From Actinomycetes bacterium (GTDB lineage: Bacteria; Actinomycetota; Actinomycetes; Mycobacteriales; Mycobacteriaceae): a DNA stretch of 28,301 nt. Below are positions 6,713 to 14,297 of this stretch, piece by piece. A program made the position numbers and the translations under genes. Under the pieces are notes generated by a model. It made no database searches. It was not told the DNA's origin and saw nothing but the letters and a program-made list of their open reading frames with translations. The stretch's first letter is position 1, and every line of letters starts with the position of its first letter. The DNA is taken from NCBI GenBank assembly GCA_023460175.1, contig JAEWRC010000061.1, positions 1 through 28,301 on the forward strand, written 5' to 3'.

Positions 6713-8134
6713 TCAGTCGGACTGCGTCCACCAGGCGGTCGGTTGGTGGGTGTGCCAGCCGTTGACCGCCTCCAGCGCGGCGGCCAGTGAGATCAGCAGC
6801 GGTTCGCTGTTGGCCGGCCCCATCAGCTGCACGCCGATCGGCAGGCCGCCGTCGGCGAACCCGGCCGGAATGTTGATCGACGGCCACCCCAGGACGTTCC
6901 ACGGCCAGGTCACCGGGCACGCGGCGATCATGGCGCGGTCGGTGCCCAGGCCGCCGAGGTCGTCGAACGCGTCGACGCGCAGCGCCGGCCGGGCGGTGGT
7001 GGGGGCGACGATGACGTCGACGGTGTCGAAGATCGCCCCGACCCGACGCTGCGCGACGGCCTCGTGCCGGCGCGCCCGGCGCAGCACCTGCTCGGAGAGC
7101 ACCCGGCCCATCCGCAGGTTGGCCCTGGTCCGCGGGTCCAGCTCGGCCGCGTCGCCCATCCGGTGCGCCCAGTCCAACAGCCCCGAGGTCGAGCGGGACA
7201 GGAAGCTCCACGACAGGCGCAGCCCGTAGTCCGGGCTGCCGGTCATGACGGTGTGCCCGAGTTCGCCGAGCTGATGGCCGACCCGCTCGAGCGCGGCGCG
7301 GATCTGCGGGTCCAGCGTGGCCCGAAACCCGGTGAACGGGAACCGGGTCGACAGCGCGACGCGCAGCGCGCCGGGCGCGGTGCCGACCGCGTCGACGGCC
7401 GAGATCGGCGGCGGCCGGTGCAGATCCCCGGCGGCGTTGCCGGACACCGCGTCGAGCACCAGCGCGGCGTCGGCGACCGTGTGGGCCAGCACCCCGTTGA
7501 CGGTGATGCCGTTGAACGACTCGGGCAGCGGCCCGGTGGAGATGCGCCCGCGCTGCGGTTTGATGCCGACCAGGTTGGTCCACGCGGCCGGGATGCGCAC
7601 GCTGCCCGCGCCGTCGGAACCGAGGGCCGCGGGCACCAGCCCGGCGGCCACCGCCGCGGCGCTGCCACCGGAGGAGCCGCCCGGAGTGTGGTTGGCGGAC
7701 CACGGGTTTCGGGTGTGCCCGAACGCCGGTCCGCTGGTGAACGGCCACTGGCCGAACTCGCAGGTGTTGGTCTTGCCGACGATCACCGCGCCGGCCGCCC
7801 GCAGCCGGCGGACCACCTCGGAGTCCGCGGTCGCCGGCGGCACCGGACCGGAGGTGCCGAAAGCCGTTGGCGCACCGGCCACGTCGACGTCATCCTTGAC
7901 CGCGATGGGGATGCCCAGCAGCGGGGCCCGGTCGCCGGCCGCGCGCCGCCGGTCGGCCTCGGCGGCCTCGGCCAGCGCCGAGGCGGCCAGCACCACCCGA
8001 AACGCGTTCAGCCGGGGCTGGCTGGCCTCGATGTCCCGCAGGGACTGCCGCACCAGGTCCACCGCGGTGGCGGCGCCACTGGCCAACTGGAAGCGCTGAT
8101 CGGAGACGGTGGGAAACGGGGTTGTGGGGCGCAT
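6713..8134 (-). CDS. amiA2: Amidase-signature family amidase (AmiA2-like)
   Basis: The 473-residue cytoplasmic amidase has the complete Ser-cisSer-Lys machinery: Lys80 in GIPIAVKDDVD, cis-Ser154 in PGGSSGGSAAAVA, and nucleophile Ser178 in GSDGAGSVRIP. These enzymes hydrolyse amides to acid and ammonia; the physiological substrate is unknown. Length and position opposite recO match M. tuberculosis AmiA2 (Rv2363) as I remember it. ATG 8134 was chosen because the N-terminus resembles the family there and a TAGGGT -10 lies at 8150-8145; an upstream in-frame ATG at 8164 would add 10 residues. It is followed by the two CAP genes in the same direction. Confidence 0.92.
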   Translation of the reverse strand: MRPTTPFPTVSDQRFQLASGAATAVDLVRQSLRDIEASQPRLNAFRVVLAASALAEAAEADRRRAAGDRAPLLGIPIAVKDDVDVAGAPTAFGTSGPVPPATADSEVVRRLRAAGAVIVGKTNTCEFGQWPFTSGPAFGHTRNPWSANHTPGGSSGGSAAAVAAGLVPAALGSDGAGSVRIPAAWTNLVGIKPQRGRISTGPLPESFNGITVNGVLAHTVADAALVLDAVSGNAAGDLHRPPPISAVDAVGTAPGALRVALSTRFPFTGFRATLDPQIRAALERVGHQLGELGHTVMTGSPDYGLRLSWSFLSRSTSGLLDWAHRMGDAAELDPRTRANLRMGRVLSEQVLRRARRHEAVAQRRVGAIFDTVDVIVAPTTARPALRVDAFDDLGGLGTDRAMIAACPVTWPWNVLGWPSINIPAGFADGGLPIGVQLMGPANSEPLLISLAAALEAVNGWHTHQPTAWWTQSD

Positions 8135-8144
8135 TGTGTCTTCG

Positions 8145-8150
8145 ACCCTA
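8145..8150 (-). promoter_or_regulatory. Putative -10 element (TAGGGT) of the amidase gene
   Basis: TAGGGT on the minus strand (8150 to 8145) lies 11 nt before ATG 8134, predicting a leader of only about 4 nt. If this promoter is used, ATG 8164 cannot be the start. Confidence 0.4.
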
Positions 8151-8229
8151 CTGAGCGCGGGCACCTGCCCGGCGGGCGTGTCCGGCGCGCCAAGTGGATC
8201 TGGTCGGTGCGGCAGGGGACACTGGTCCG

Positions 8230-9096
8230 ATGCGGCTTTATCGGGATCGGGCGGTTGTGCTGCGCCAGCACAAGCTCGGCGAGGCCGACCGCATTGTTTC
8301 GCTGCTCACTCGGGACAACGGGTTGGTGCGCGCGGTCGCCAAGGGGGTGCGACGCACCCGCAGCAAGTTCGGCTCCCGGCTTGAACCGTTCGCGCACATC
8401 GACGTCCAACTGCACCCCGGCCGCAACCTCGACATCGTCACGCAGGTGGTGTCCATCGACGCGTTCGCCTCCGACATCGTCAGCGACTACGGCCGCTACA
8501 CCAGCGCGTGCGCCGTCCTCGAGACCGCCGAGCGGCTCGCCGGCGAGGAACGGGCCGCGGTGCCGGCCCTGCACCGGCTGACCGTGGGCGCGCTGCGGGC
8601 CGTCGCCGACGGGGCGCGGCCCCGCGAACTGGTGCTCGACGCCTACCTGTTGCGGGCGATGGGCATCTCCGGCTGGGCGCCGGCCCTGACCGAATGCGCC
8701 CGCTGCGCGGCCCCCGGCCCGCACCGGGCGTTCCACGTCGCCGCCGGTGGCAGCGTGTGCATGCACTGCCGGCCGTCCGGGTCGAGCACCCCGGCGCAGG
8801 GTGTGCTGGATCTGATGGCGGCCCTGCACGACGGCGACTGGGAACATGCCGAGGCGTCCCCGTCGAACTACCGCAGCCAGGCCAGCGGTCTGGTGGCCGC
8901 GCACCTGCAGTGGCATCTGGAGCGTCAGTTGCGGACATTGCCGCTGGTGGAGCGCGGTGAACGGGCCGTTCACGGCGGTCTTGGGACGGCCCTCGAACAG
9001 CGCCTCGCCGCGGTCAGGCAGGATGTGCCCCATGGCTTTGAAGAGGGAAGGAAAGCAGGCCCAGGCGGACTGCCCCCAGCTGCCGCCGGCGCCTGA
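8230..9096 (+). CDS. recO: DNA repair protein RecO
   Basis: RecO anneals complementary strands and loads RecA with RecR in gap repair. The 288-residue product has the N-terminal OB fold (starting MRLYRDRAVVL, with HKLGEADRIVSLLTR) and a zinc site CARC (156-159) plus CMHC (177-180). ATG 8230 begins the conserved sequence and has an AGGGGA ribosome site 10 nt upstream; an earlier ATG at 8194 gives an unrelated leader. The last about 21 codons (9032-9096) overlap the start of uppS in another frame and encode a Gly/Pro/Ala-rich tail. From memory M. tuberculosis RecO is about 265 residues, so this tail looks like a lineage-specific stop-codon shift. Confidence 0.94.
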   Translation: MRLYRDRAVVLRQHKLGEADRIVSLLTRDNGLVRAVAKGVRRTRSKFGSRLEPFAHIDVQLHPGRNLDIVTQVVSIDAFASDIVSDYGRYTSACAVLETAERLAGEERAAVPALHRLTVGALRAVADGARPRELVLDAYLLRAMGISGWAPALTECARCAAPGPHRAFHVAAGGSVCMHCRPSGSSTPAQGVLDLMAALHDGDWEHAEASPSNYRSQASGLVAAHLQWHLERQLRTLPLVERGERAVHGGLGTALEQRLAAVRQDVPHGFEEGRKAGPGGLPPAAAGA

Positions 9097-9925
9097 GGAC
9101 TATCCGAGCTTTCCCGACACCTCGACGTGGCCGGTGCTGTTCCCCGACCTGCCGCCGGCCCCCGACGGCGGGCCGCGTCGCCCCCCGCAGCACACCTCCA
9201 AGGCCGCGGCGCCGCAGATCCCCGCCGACCAGCTGCCCAAGCACGTCGCGCTGGTGATGGACGGCAACGGCCGCTGGGCCAAGCAGCGCGGCATGGCCCG
9301 CACCGAGGGGCACAAGATGGGTGAGGCCGTGCTCATCGACATCACCTGCGGGGCGATCGAACTCGGCATCAAGCACCTGTCGGTGTACGCGTTCTCCACC
9401 GAGAACTGGAAGCGCAGCACCGAGGAGGTGCGCTTCCTGATGGGCTTCAACCGCGAGGTGGTGCGGCGCCGCCGCGAGGCCCTGGACATCATGGGCGTGA
9501 ACATGCGCTGGGTGGGATCGCGCCCGCGGATGTGGCGCAGCGTCATCAAAGAATTCGACATTGCCGAGGAGATGACCATCGGCAATGACACGATCATCGT
9601 GAACTACTGCGTCAACTACGGGGGGCGCACCGAGATCGTGGAGGCCACCCGCGAGATCGCCCGGCAGGCGGCCGAGGGCAAGCTGAAACCGGACAAGATC
9701 GACGACGACACCATCGCGCGGCACCTGCACCGGCCCGACATCCCGGACGTGGACCTGTTCATCCGGACCTCGGGGGAGCAGCGGGCCAGCAACTTCATGC
9801 TGTGGCAGTCGGCGTATGCCGAGTACGTCTTCCAGGACAAGCTGTGGCCGGATTACGACCGCCGCGATCTGTGGGCGGCCTGCGAGGAGTACGTCTCGCG
9901 CAACCGGCGGTTCGGCAGGGCCTGA
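9032..9925 (+). CDS. uppS: Isoprenyl diphosphate synthase UppS (long-chain cis-prenyltransferase, Rv2361c-like)
   Basis: This enzyme extends allylic diphosphates with isopentenyl diphosphate to the polyprenyl (in mycobacteria decaprenyl) carrier used for peptidoglycan, arabinogalactan and lipoarabinomannan synthesis. The 297-residue protein has the catalytic Asp77 in HVALVMDGNGRWAKQRG and the C-terminal signature DLFIRTSGEQRASNF, plus FSTENWKR. The Pro-rich N-terminal extension (about 65 residues) is typical of the mycobacterial long-chain enzyme rather than the short omega,E,Z-FPP synthase. ATG 9032 is preferred (AGGA site 8 nt upstream); an in-frame ATG at 9023 is possible. It overlaps recO by 65 bp and the next gene by one base (TGATG). 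Confidence 0.95.
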   Translation: MALKREGKQAQADCPQLPPAPEDYPSFPDTSTWPVLFPDLPPAPDGGPRRPPQHTSKAAAPQIPADQLPKHVALVMDGNGRWAKQRGMARTEGHKMGEAVLIDITCGAIELGIKHLSVYAFSTENWKRSTEEVRFLMGFNREVVRRRREALDIMGVNMRWVGSRPRMWRSVIKEFDIAEEMTIGNDTIIVNYCVNYGGRTEIVEATREIARQAAEGKLKPDKIDDDTIARHLHRPDIPDVDLFIRTSGEQRASNFMLWQSAYAEYVFQDKLWPDYDRRDLWAACEEYVSRNRRFGRA

Positions 9926-10401
9926 TGTCGGAAGCCACGCTGACCCAACGGTTGTCGTCCGCGCTCGCCGACGTCGCGACCGTCGTCGAGGAATCCGACG
10001 GCGCGCTGACCGTCAGTCAGGCCGGGGCGGTGGCCTCGCTGCGGGTGGTCACCATCGCCGAGGGCCTGGAGATGGTCTCGTTGACCCAGCCGCTGGCGTG
10101 GGATCTGCCGTTGAACGCCAAGCTGCGCGCGGCGGTGGCCGAGCATGCGGCCCACACCGTGCTGGGCACGGTCGCGTTGATCGAGAAGACCCCCGAGCCC
10201 TCCTCGGCGAAGCATGCCGGCACCCCCGCCAACGGCGACTCGGTGACCACCGCACGGCGGCGTACGCCGAGCAAGAAGATCGCCGATGTGATGCTGCGCT
10301 ACAACTTTCCCGGGGCGGGCCTGAGCGACGACGCGCTGCGCACGCTGATCCTGATGGTGTTGGCCGCCGGTTCCGACGTGCGCCGCGCCCTGCTGGACTG
10401 A
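9925..10401 (+). CDS. Conserved hypothetical protein (Rv2360c-like)
   Basis: The 158-residue soluble protein begins MSEATLTQRLSSAL with no signal peptide or membrane helix. The N-terminal half (about 1-85) looks like an alpha/beta domain with a hydrophobic strand pattern. The middle is Pro/Thr/Ser-rich, and a C-terminal segment KKIADVMLRYNFPGAGLSDDALRTLILMVLAAG forms a probable helical domain. I do not recognise a catalytic motif. Its ATG shares the A of the uppS TGA (TGATG), which implies translational coupling to uppS and a possible role with polyprenyl phosphate synthesis or regulation. It converges on zur, with 13 bp between the stops. The family and position match M. tuberculosis Rv2360c from memory. 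Confidence 0.8.
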   Translation: MSEATLTQRLSSALADVATVVEESDGALTVSQAGAVASLRVVTIAEGLEMVSLTQPLAWDLPLNAKLRAAVAEHAAHTVLGTVALIEKTPEPSSAKHAGTPANGDSVTTARRRTPSKKIADVMLRYNFPGAGLSDDALRTLILMVLAAGSDVRRALLD

Positions 10402-10414
10402 TCCGGCGCGGGTC

Positions 10415-10807
10415 TCAGCGGCAGGCCCGGCAGGTGCCGAAGATCTCGATGGTGTGGCTGACGTCGGAGAAGTCGTGTGTCTCAGCCATTTCCGCGGCCC
10501 ACGCCTCGACCTCCGGGCCGTCGACCTCCACCGTCGCGCCGCAGTGCCGGCAGACCAGGTGATGGTGGTGGTGGGCCGAGCAGCGCCGATAGACCGACTC
10601 GCCGGTGTCGATGCGCAGGGTGTCGACCAGGTTGGCCGCCGACATCGACTGCAGGGTGCGGTAGACGGTGGTCAGCCCGATGTTCTCGCCGCGGCGGCGC
10701 AACTCGTCGTGCAGTTCCTGGGCGGTGCGGAATTCGTCGACGCTGTCGAGCAGTTCGGTGATGGCCGCGCGCTGCCGGGTCGCGCGGGCGGGCCGGGCCG
10801 CCGTCAT
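10415..10807 (-). CDS. zur: Zinc uptake regulator Zur (FurB)
   Basis: The 130-residue Fur-family repressor has an N-terminal winged helix (about 5-75, GLTTVYRTLQSM recognition region). The C-terminal dimerisation domain has a His-rich stretch HHHHH (79-83) and structural zinc cysteines C86xxC89 and C126xxC129. The pairing with an SmtB gene and the His/Cys layout identify it as the zinc-responsive Zur/FurB, not iron-responsive FurA. Zn-bound Zur represses zinc uptake and alternative ribosomal protein genes in mycobacteria. Its ATG overlaps the smtB stop by 4 bp, so both are expressed from the smtB promoter. Confidence 0.94.
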   Translation of the reverse strand: MTAARPARATRQRAAITELLDSVDEFRTAQELHDELRRRGENIGLTTVYRTLQSMSAANLVDTLRIDTGESVYRRCSAHHHHHLVCRHCGATVEVDGPEVEAWAAEMAETHDFSDVSHTIEIFGTCRACR

Positions 10808-11163
10808 GGGTGGTCCTCGGCGGCGTGGGCGACCGCGTCGACGACGATGTGGGCCAGGTGGTGATCGACCAGTCGATAGAGCACCTCGCGCCCGGAGCGT
10901 TCCCCGGCCACGACGCCGGCGGACTTGAGGATGCGCAGGTGCTGGCTCACCAGCGGTTGCGGCACGCCGAGCGCGTCGACGAGTTCGTGCACGCAGCGGC
11001 GGGACTCGCGCAGTTGCAGCACGATCGCGATGCGCACCGGGGCGGCCAGCGCCCGCAGGATGTCGCCGGCGGCGTCCAGGGTTTCCCGCTCGGGCAGTTC
11101 CGGGAAGGGTGCGTCGGAGTGCGGATGGTGTAGTTCGTCGGTCGACGTCGACATGCTGGCCAC
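10804..11163 (-). CDS. smtB: Zinc-responsive ArsR/SmtB repressor SmtB
   Basis: The protein of about 119 residues has an ArsR-type winged helix: LRALAAPVRIAIVLQLRES, then CVHELVDALGVPQPLVSQHLRILKSAG (recognition helix) and the wing GREVLYRL. The C-terminal helix has DHHLAHIVVDAVAHA, the alpha-5 type metal site (Asp/His...His) of zinc sensors. In mycobacteria, zinc-free SmtB represses the smtB-zur operon and Zn relieves it. There are two start options. GTG 11163 lies exactly 7 nt after a TAGACT -10 (leaderless). ATG 11154 (116 residues) has a GGGAGG site 9 nt upstream. Both are plausible; I chose the GTG because the promoter position fits it. Confidence 0.92.
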   Translation of the reverse strand: MASMSTSTDELHHPHSDAPFPELPERETLDAAGDILRALAAPVRIAIVLQLRESRRCVHELVDALGVPQPLVSQHLRILKSAGVVAGERSGREVLYRLVDHHLAHIVVDAVAHAAEDHP

Positions 11164-11169
11164 CTCCCG

Positions 11170-11175
11170 AGTCTA
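11170..11175 (-). promoter_or_regulatory. Putative -10 element (TAGACT) of smtB-zur
   Basis: TAGACT on the minus strand (11175 to 11170) predicts transcription starting at 11163, the first base of a GTG. It overlaps one edge of the palindrome at 11174-11194, so a bound repressor would block RNA polymerase. Confidence 0.45.
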
Positions 11176-11194
11176 TTGGAAACGATTTTCAATA
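11174..11194. promoter_or_regulatory. Imperfect palindrome, probable SmtB (and/or Zur) operator
   Basis: The core ATTGGAAACGATTTTCAAT has 8-bp arms (9 with the flanking T/A) with one mismatch around a 3-bp centre. Such an AT-rich palindrome is exceptional in this GC-rich window, and it overlaps the predicted smtB -10. SmtB autoregulation through such a palindrome is established in mycobacteria; assignment of this exact site is inference. Confidence 0.7.
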
Positions 11195-11246
11195 TCAGGT
11201 TGCCACTGTTTCATGCAGCACTACGCATGTCAAAGGCTTCGGTCGA

Positions 11247-11260
11247 ACGCGCAGGCGCGT
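11247..11260. promoter_or_regulatory. Small GC palindrome upstream of the SIMPL gene
   Basis: ACGCGC-AG-GCGCGT is a perfect 6-bp inverted repeat ending 15 nt before the predicted -10 (11276), so it covers the -35 region. It could be an operator, but such GC-rich palindromes arise by chance often in this DNA. Confidence 0.25.
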
Positions 11261-11275
11261 GTCGGCCGGTGCCGC

Positions 11276-11281
11276 TAGCGT
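11276..11281 (+). promoter_or_regulatory. Putative -10 element (TAGCGT) of the SIMPL gene
   Basis: TAGCGT ends 8 nt before ATG 11289, and no Shine-Dalgarno sequence is present. This suggests a leaderless mRNA. Confidence 0.4.
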
Positions 11282-11288
11282 CGCTGCC

Positions 11289-11942
11289 ATGAATCCTCTG
11301 GAGATCATCGTCCGCGGTCACGCCCGGCAGCGCTACCCGGCCGAACGCGCGAGCGTGGGTCTGTCCGCCACCCTCGAGGGCGGCGAGCGCGAGGACGTGT
11401 ACCGCCGCGCCGTCGCCCTGGCCGAGCCGCTGGGTGAGGACCTGCGGCGGCTGCAGGATGCCGAGGCTGTGACGCGGTGGAGCAGCGACCAGTTGCGGGT
11501 GTACAGCTACCGGCCGTACTCGGAGACCAAGACCCGCCGGCTGCGCTACCGGGTGGCCATCAAATTCGACGCCGAGTTCACCGACTTCGAGCAGCTCTCG
11601 GCGTTCCTGGATCGCTGGGCGGTCTCCGACGGCGTCGAGGTGGGTTACACCCACTGGGATGTCACCGAGGACAACCGCCGGGAGTACGAGGGGCAGCTGC
11701 GCCGCGCCGCGGTCGGTGACGCCACCGCCAAGGCCCAGGCCTACGCCGATGCCGCCGGCCGCGGCAAGGTCGTCGCGGTGCAACTGTCCGACCCGGACAT
11801 GCTCGACACCGGCCATCGACCGGCCCCGCGCGTGATGACGATGGCCGCGCTGGCGGACTCCGCGGGGGCCCCGGAGCTCGATCTGCAGCCCGACGACATC
11901 GAGCTCTCGGTGTCGGTCGATGCGCGATTCCTGGCTGAGTAG
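11289..11942 (+). CDS. SIMPL-domain (DUF541) protein
   Basis: The 217-residue protein is made almost entirely of a SIMPL/DUF541-type domain. It begins with NPLEIIVRGHARQRYPAERASVGLSATLEG and continues with alternating helices and strands (for example RLRYRVAIKFDAEFTDFEQLSAFLD). It ends with ELSVSVDARFLAE, the usual last strand of the fold. Many SIMPL proteins are periplasmic, but this one has no signal peptide or membrane helix, so it is predicted cytoplasmic. No enzymatic function is known for the family. It is divergent from smtB across 125 bp and may share regulatory sequence with it, which would hint at a stress or metal link; that is speculation. It ends 54 bp before glyS. Confidence 0.82.
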   Translation: MNPLEIIVRGHARQRYPAERASVGLSATLEGGEREDVYRRAVALAEPLGEDLRRLQDAEAVTRWSSDQLRVYSYRPYSETKTRRLRYRVAIKFDAEFTDFEQLSAFLDRWAVSDGVEVGYTHWDVTEDNRREYEGQLRRAAVGDATAKAQAYADAAGRGKVVAVQLSDPDMLDTGHRPAPRVMTMAALADSAGAPELDLQPDDIELSVSVDARFLAE

Positions 11943-11952
11943 GTCGGGCGGT

Positions 11953-11958
11953 TAGGCT
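11953..11958 (+). promoter_or_regulatory. Putative -10 element (TAGGCT) of glyS
   Basis: TAGGCT at 11953-11958 predicts a start near 11965 and a leader of about 32 nt that includes AGGAG at 11982-11986, about 10 nt before the GTG. No T-box-like structure fits in this short leader. Confidence 0.4.
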
Positions 11959-11996
11959 AGCCGGGTTGCATCCCCCCAGACAGGAGAGCTTTTCCC

Positions 11997-13382
11997 GTGG
12001 CGTCCGTCATCGATTCCGTCGTCAACCTGGCCAAGCGTCGCGGCCTGGTCTATCCCTCCGGCGAGATCTACGGCGGCACCAAGTCCGCCTGGGACTACGG
12101 GCCGCTGGGGGTGGAACTCAAGGACAACATCAAGCGGCAGTGGTGGAAATCGGTTGTCACCAGCCGCGATGACGTCGTCGGCCTGGATTCCTCGATCATC
12201 CTGCCGCGCGAGGTGTGGGTGGCCTCCGGCCACGTCGACGTGTTCCACGATCCGCTCGTGGAGTGCCTGAGCTGCCACAAGCGGCATCGGCAGGACCACA
12301 TGCAGGAGGCCTACGCCGAGAAGAAGAAGCTCGACGATCCGGACTCGGTGCCGATGTCGGAGATCGCCTGCCCGGACTGCGGGACCAAGGGGCAGTGGAC
12401 CGAGCCGCGCGAGTTCAACATGATGCTCAAGACCTACCTCGGCCCCATCGAGTCCGAGGACGGCATGCACTACCTGCGGCCCGAGACCGCCCAGGGCATC
12501 TTCGTCAACTTCGCCAACGTGCTGACCACCTCCCGCAAGAAGCCCCCGTTCGGCATCGGCCAGATCGGCAAGAGCTTCCGCAACGAGATCACCCCGGGCA
12601 ACTTCATCTTCCGCACCCGCGAGTTCGAGCAGATGGAGATGGAGTTCTTCGTCGAGCCGTCGACGGCCAAACAGTGGCACCAGTACTGGATCGACACCCG
12701 GCTGCAGTGGTACGTGGACCTCGGCATCGAGCGCGACAACCTGCGCCTCTACGACCACCCCCGGGAGAAGCTGTCGCACTACTCCGACGGCACCGTGGAC
12801 ATCGAGTACAAGTTCGGCTTCCAGGGCAACCCGTGGGGTGAGCTGGAGGGCATCGCCAACCGCACCGACTTCGACTTGACCACCCACTCAAAGCATTCCG
12901 GATCCGAGCTGACGTTCTACGACCAGGCCAACGACACCCGCTACACGCCGTACGTCATCGAACCCGCGGCCGGCCTGACCCGGTCGTTCATGGCGTTTCT
13001 GGTCGACGCCTACACCGAGGACGAGGCCCCCAACGCCAAGGGCGGGGTCGACAAGCGCACCGTGCTGCGGCTGGACCCGCGGCTGGCGCCGATCAAGGCC
13101 GCGGTGCTGCCGCTGTCGCGCCATGCCGACCTGTCGCCGAAGGCCCGCGACCTGGCCGCCGAACTGCGTCAGCTGTGGAACATCGAATTCGACGACGCCG
13201 GCGCGATCGGTCGCCGCTACCGCCGCCAGGACGAGATCGGCACGCCGTTCTGCGTGACGCTGGACTTCGATTCGCTCGAGGATCAGGCCGTCACGATCCG
13301 CGAGCGCGACAGCATGTCGCAGGAGCGGGTCGCGCTGTCGGAGGTGTCGAACTACCTCGCGGTGCGGCTCAAGGGCTGCTGA
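11997..13382 (+). CDS. glyS: Glycyl-tRNA synthetase (single-chain, alpha2 type)
   Basis: The 461-residue class II synthetase charges tRNA-Gly. Visible landmarks are the family start VINLAKRRG-like segment (VVNLAKRRGLVYPSGEIYGG), CLSCHKRHR and CPDCG metal-binding-type pairs in the insertion, ETAQGIFVNFANVL, motif 2 FRTREFEQMEMEFF, and motif 3 GLTRSFMAFLVDAY. The C-terminal anticodon-binding domain starts near RLAPIKAAVLPLS. Length is typical for the homodimeric type. A strong AGGAG site precedes the GTG. It converges on a DUF1206 gene 7 bp away. From memory, M. tuberculosis has a PPE/Esx/phospholipase region between glyS and the TPM gene; here they are separated only by DUF1206. Confidence 0.97.
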   Translation: MASVIDSVVNLAKRRGLVYPSGEIYGGTKSAWDYGPLGVELKDNIKRQWWKSVVTSRDDVVGLDSSIILPREVWVASGHVDVFHDPLVECLSCHKRHRQDHMQEAYAEKKKLDDPDSVPMSEIACPDCGTKGQWTEPREFNMMLKTYLGPIESEDGMHYLRPETAQGIFVNFANVLTTSRKKPPFGIGQIGKSFRNEITPGNFIFRTREFEQMEMEFFVEPSTAKQWHQYWIDTRLQWYVDLGIERDNLRLYDHPREKLSHYSDGTVDIEYKFGFQGNPWGELEGIANRTDFDLTTHSKHSGSELTFYDQANDTRYTPYVIEPAAGLTRSFMAFLVDAYTEDEAPNAKGGVDKRTVLRLDPRLAPIKAAVLPLSRHADLSPKARDLAAELRQLWNIEFDDAGAIGRRYRRQDEIGTPFCVTLDFDSLEDQAVTIRERDSMSQERVALSEVSNYLAVRLKGC

Positions 13383-13389
13383 CCGCTCG

Positions 13390-14232
13390 TCACATCCGGC
13401 CGTAGCGGCTGCGGACAAAGCTGTAGGCGCCGAAGGCCGCGAGGCCCAGGGCCGCCGCGACCAGCAGCACCTTGCCGAACGGGGCCGCGCCGACGGTCTT
13501 GATCGCCGCGTCCAGGCCGGTGGCCTTCGACGGGTCGGCCTGCAGGGTCGCCAGGATCACCAGCAGCCCGGCGCCGGCCAGCGCGAAACCCTTGGCGGCG
13601 TAGCCGCTGATGCCGACGGCCACGATCGCGGTGCCGCCGGAGACGCGCAGGTCGTCGAGGAACTTCTCCGAGGCGCCCTTGTAGACGTGGTAGGCGCCGA
13701 CGGCCAGCACCCCGACCCCGACGGCGATGAGCAGCGCCTTGCCCCACCCGGAGGCCATCAGCTGACCGGACAGGCTCGCGTTCTGCTGCGCGCTGGACTG
13801 GCCGCTGCCCATCGCGAACCTCGCCGCGGAGAAGGCGATCGCGAAGTTGATCGCCGCCAGGCCGAGGGCCTTGCCGCGCTTCCAGGCCGGCCGGTCGCCC
13901 TTGCGGCCGGAACTCTCACCGGGTTTGGCCCCGATCACGGCCTCGGCAACCCGCCACAGCCCCAGCGCCACGAGGCCCGCCGCGGCCACCCAGAGCAGGA
14001 CCGCGCCGCCGGTGCTGCCGGCCAGGGTGGCCAGCGCGCCGGACTGGTCGGCGTTGCCGCCGCCGCCGACGAACGCCACCCGGGCGACGATGTAGCCGAC
14101 CAACAGGTGCAGCACGCCGCTGACCGCGAAACCCGCCCGCGCGGCGTACTCGAAGGCATCGCTGTCGGTGGCGCGGTCGGCGGCGCCGTGCAACGAGTCC
14201 GGCACATGGGCCGCGGAGGGGTGGGCTGCCAT
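13390..14232 (-). CDS. DUF1206 integral membrane protein
   Basis: The 280-residue protein is built from three repeats of a two-helix unit, giving six membrane segments (roughly residues 30-52, 77-98, 122-142, 162-182, 207-228 and 250-270). Each unit has an aromatic/Gly pattern such as ARAGFAVSGVLHLLVGY or VGISGYAAKGFALAGAG. This architecture matches the DUF1206 family; its function is unknown. ATG 14232 has an AGGAGGA site about 4-5 nt upstream. It lies 65 bp downstream of the TPM gene in the same direction and may be co-transcribed with it, suggesting an envelope role. Confidence 0.85.
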   Translation of the reverse strand: MAAHPSAAHVPDSLHGAADRATDSDAFEYAARAGFAVSGVLHLLVGYIVARVAFVGGGGNADQSGALATLAGSTGGAVLLWVAAAGLVALGLWRVAEAVIGAKPGESSGRKGDRPAWKRGKALGLAAINFAIAFSAARFAMGSGQSSAQQNASLSGQLMASGWGKALLIAVGVGVLAVGAYHVYKGASEKFLDDLRVSGGTAIVAVGISGYAAKGFALAGAGLLVILATLQADPSKATGLDAAIKTVGAAPFGKVLLVAAALGLAAFGAYSFVRSRYGRM

Positions 14233-14297
14233 CGGGTCCTCCTGTGGAGCGGATGGACCCGAATACCCCAGATGTGACGTGGGTGAAACGCGCGTGG

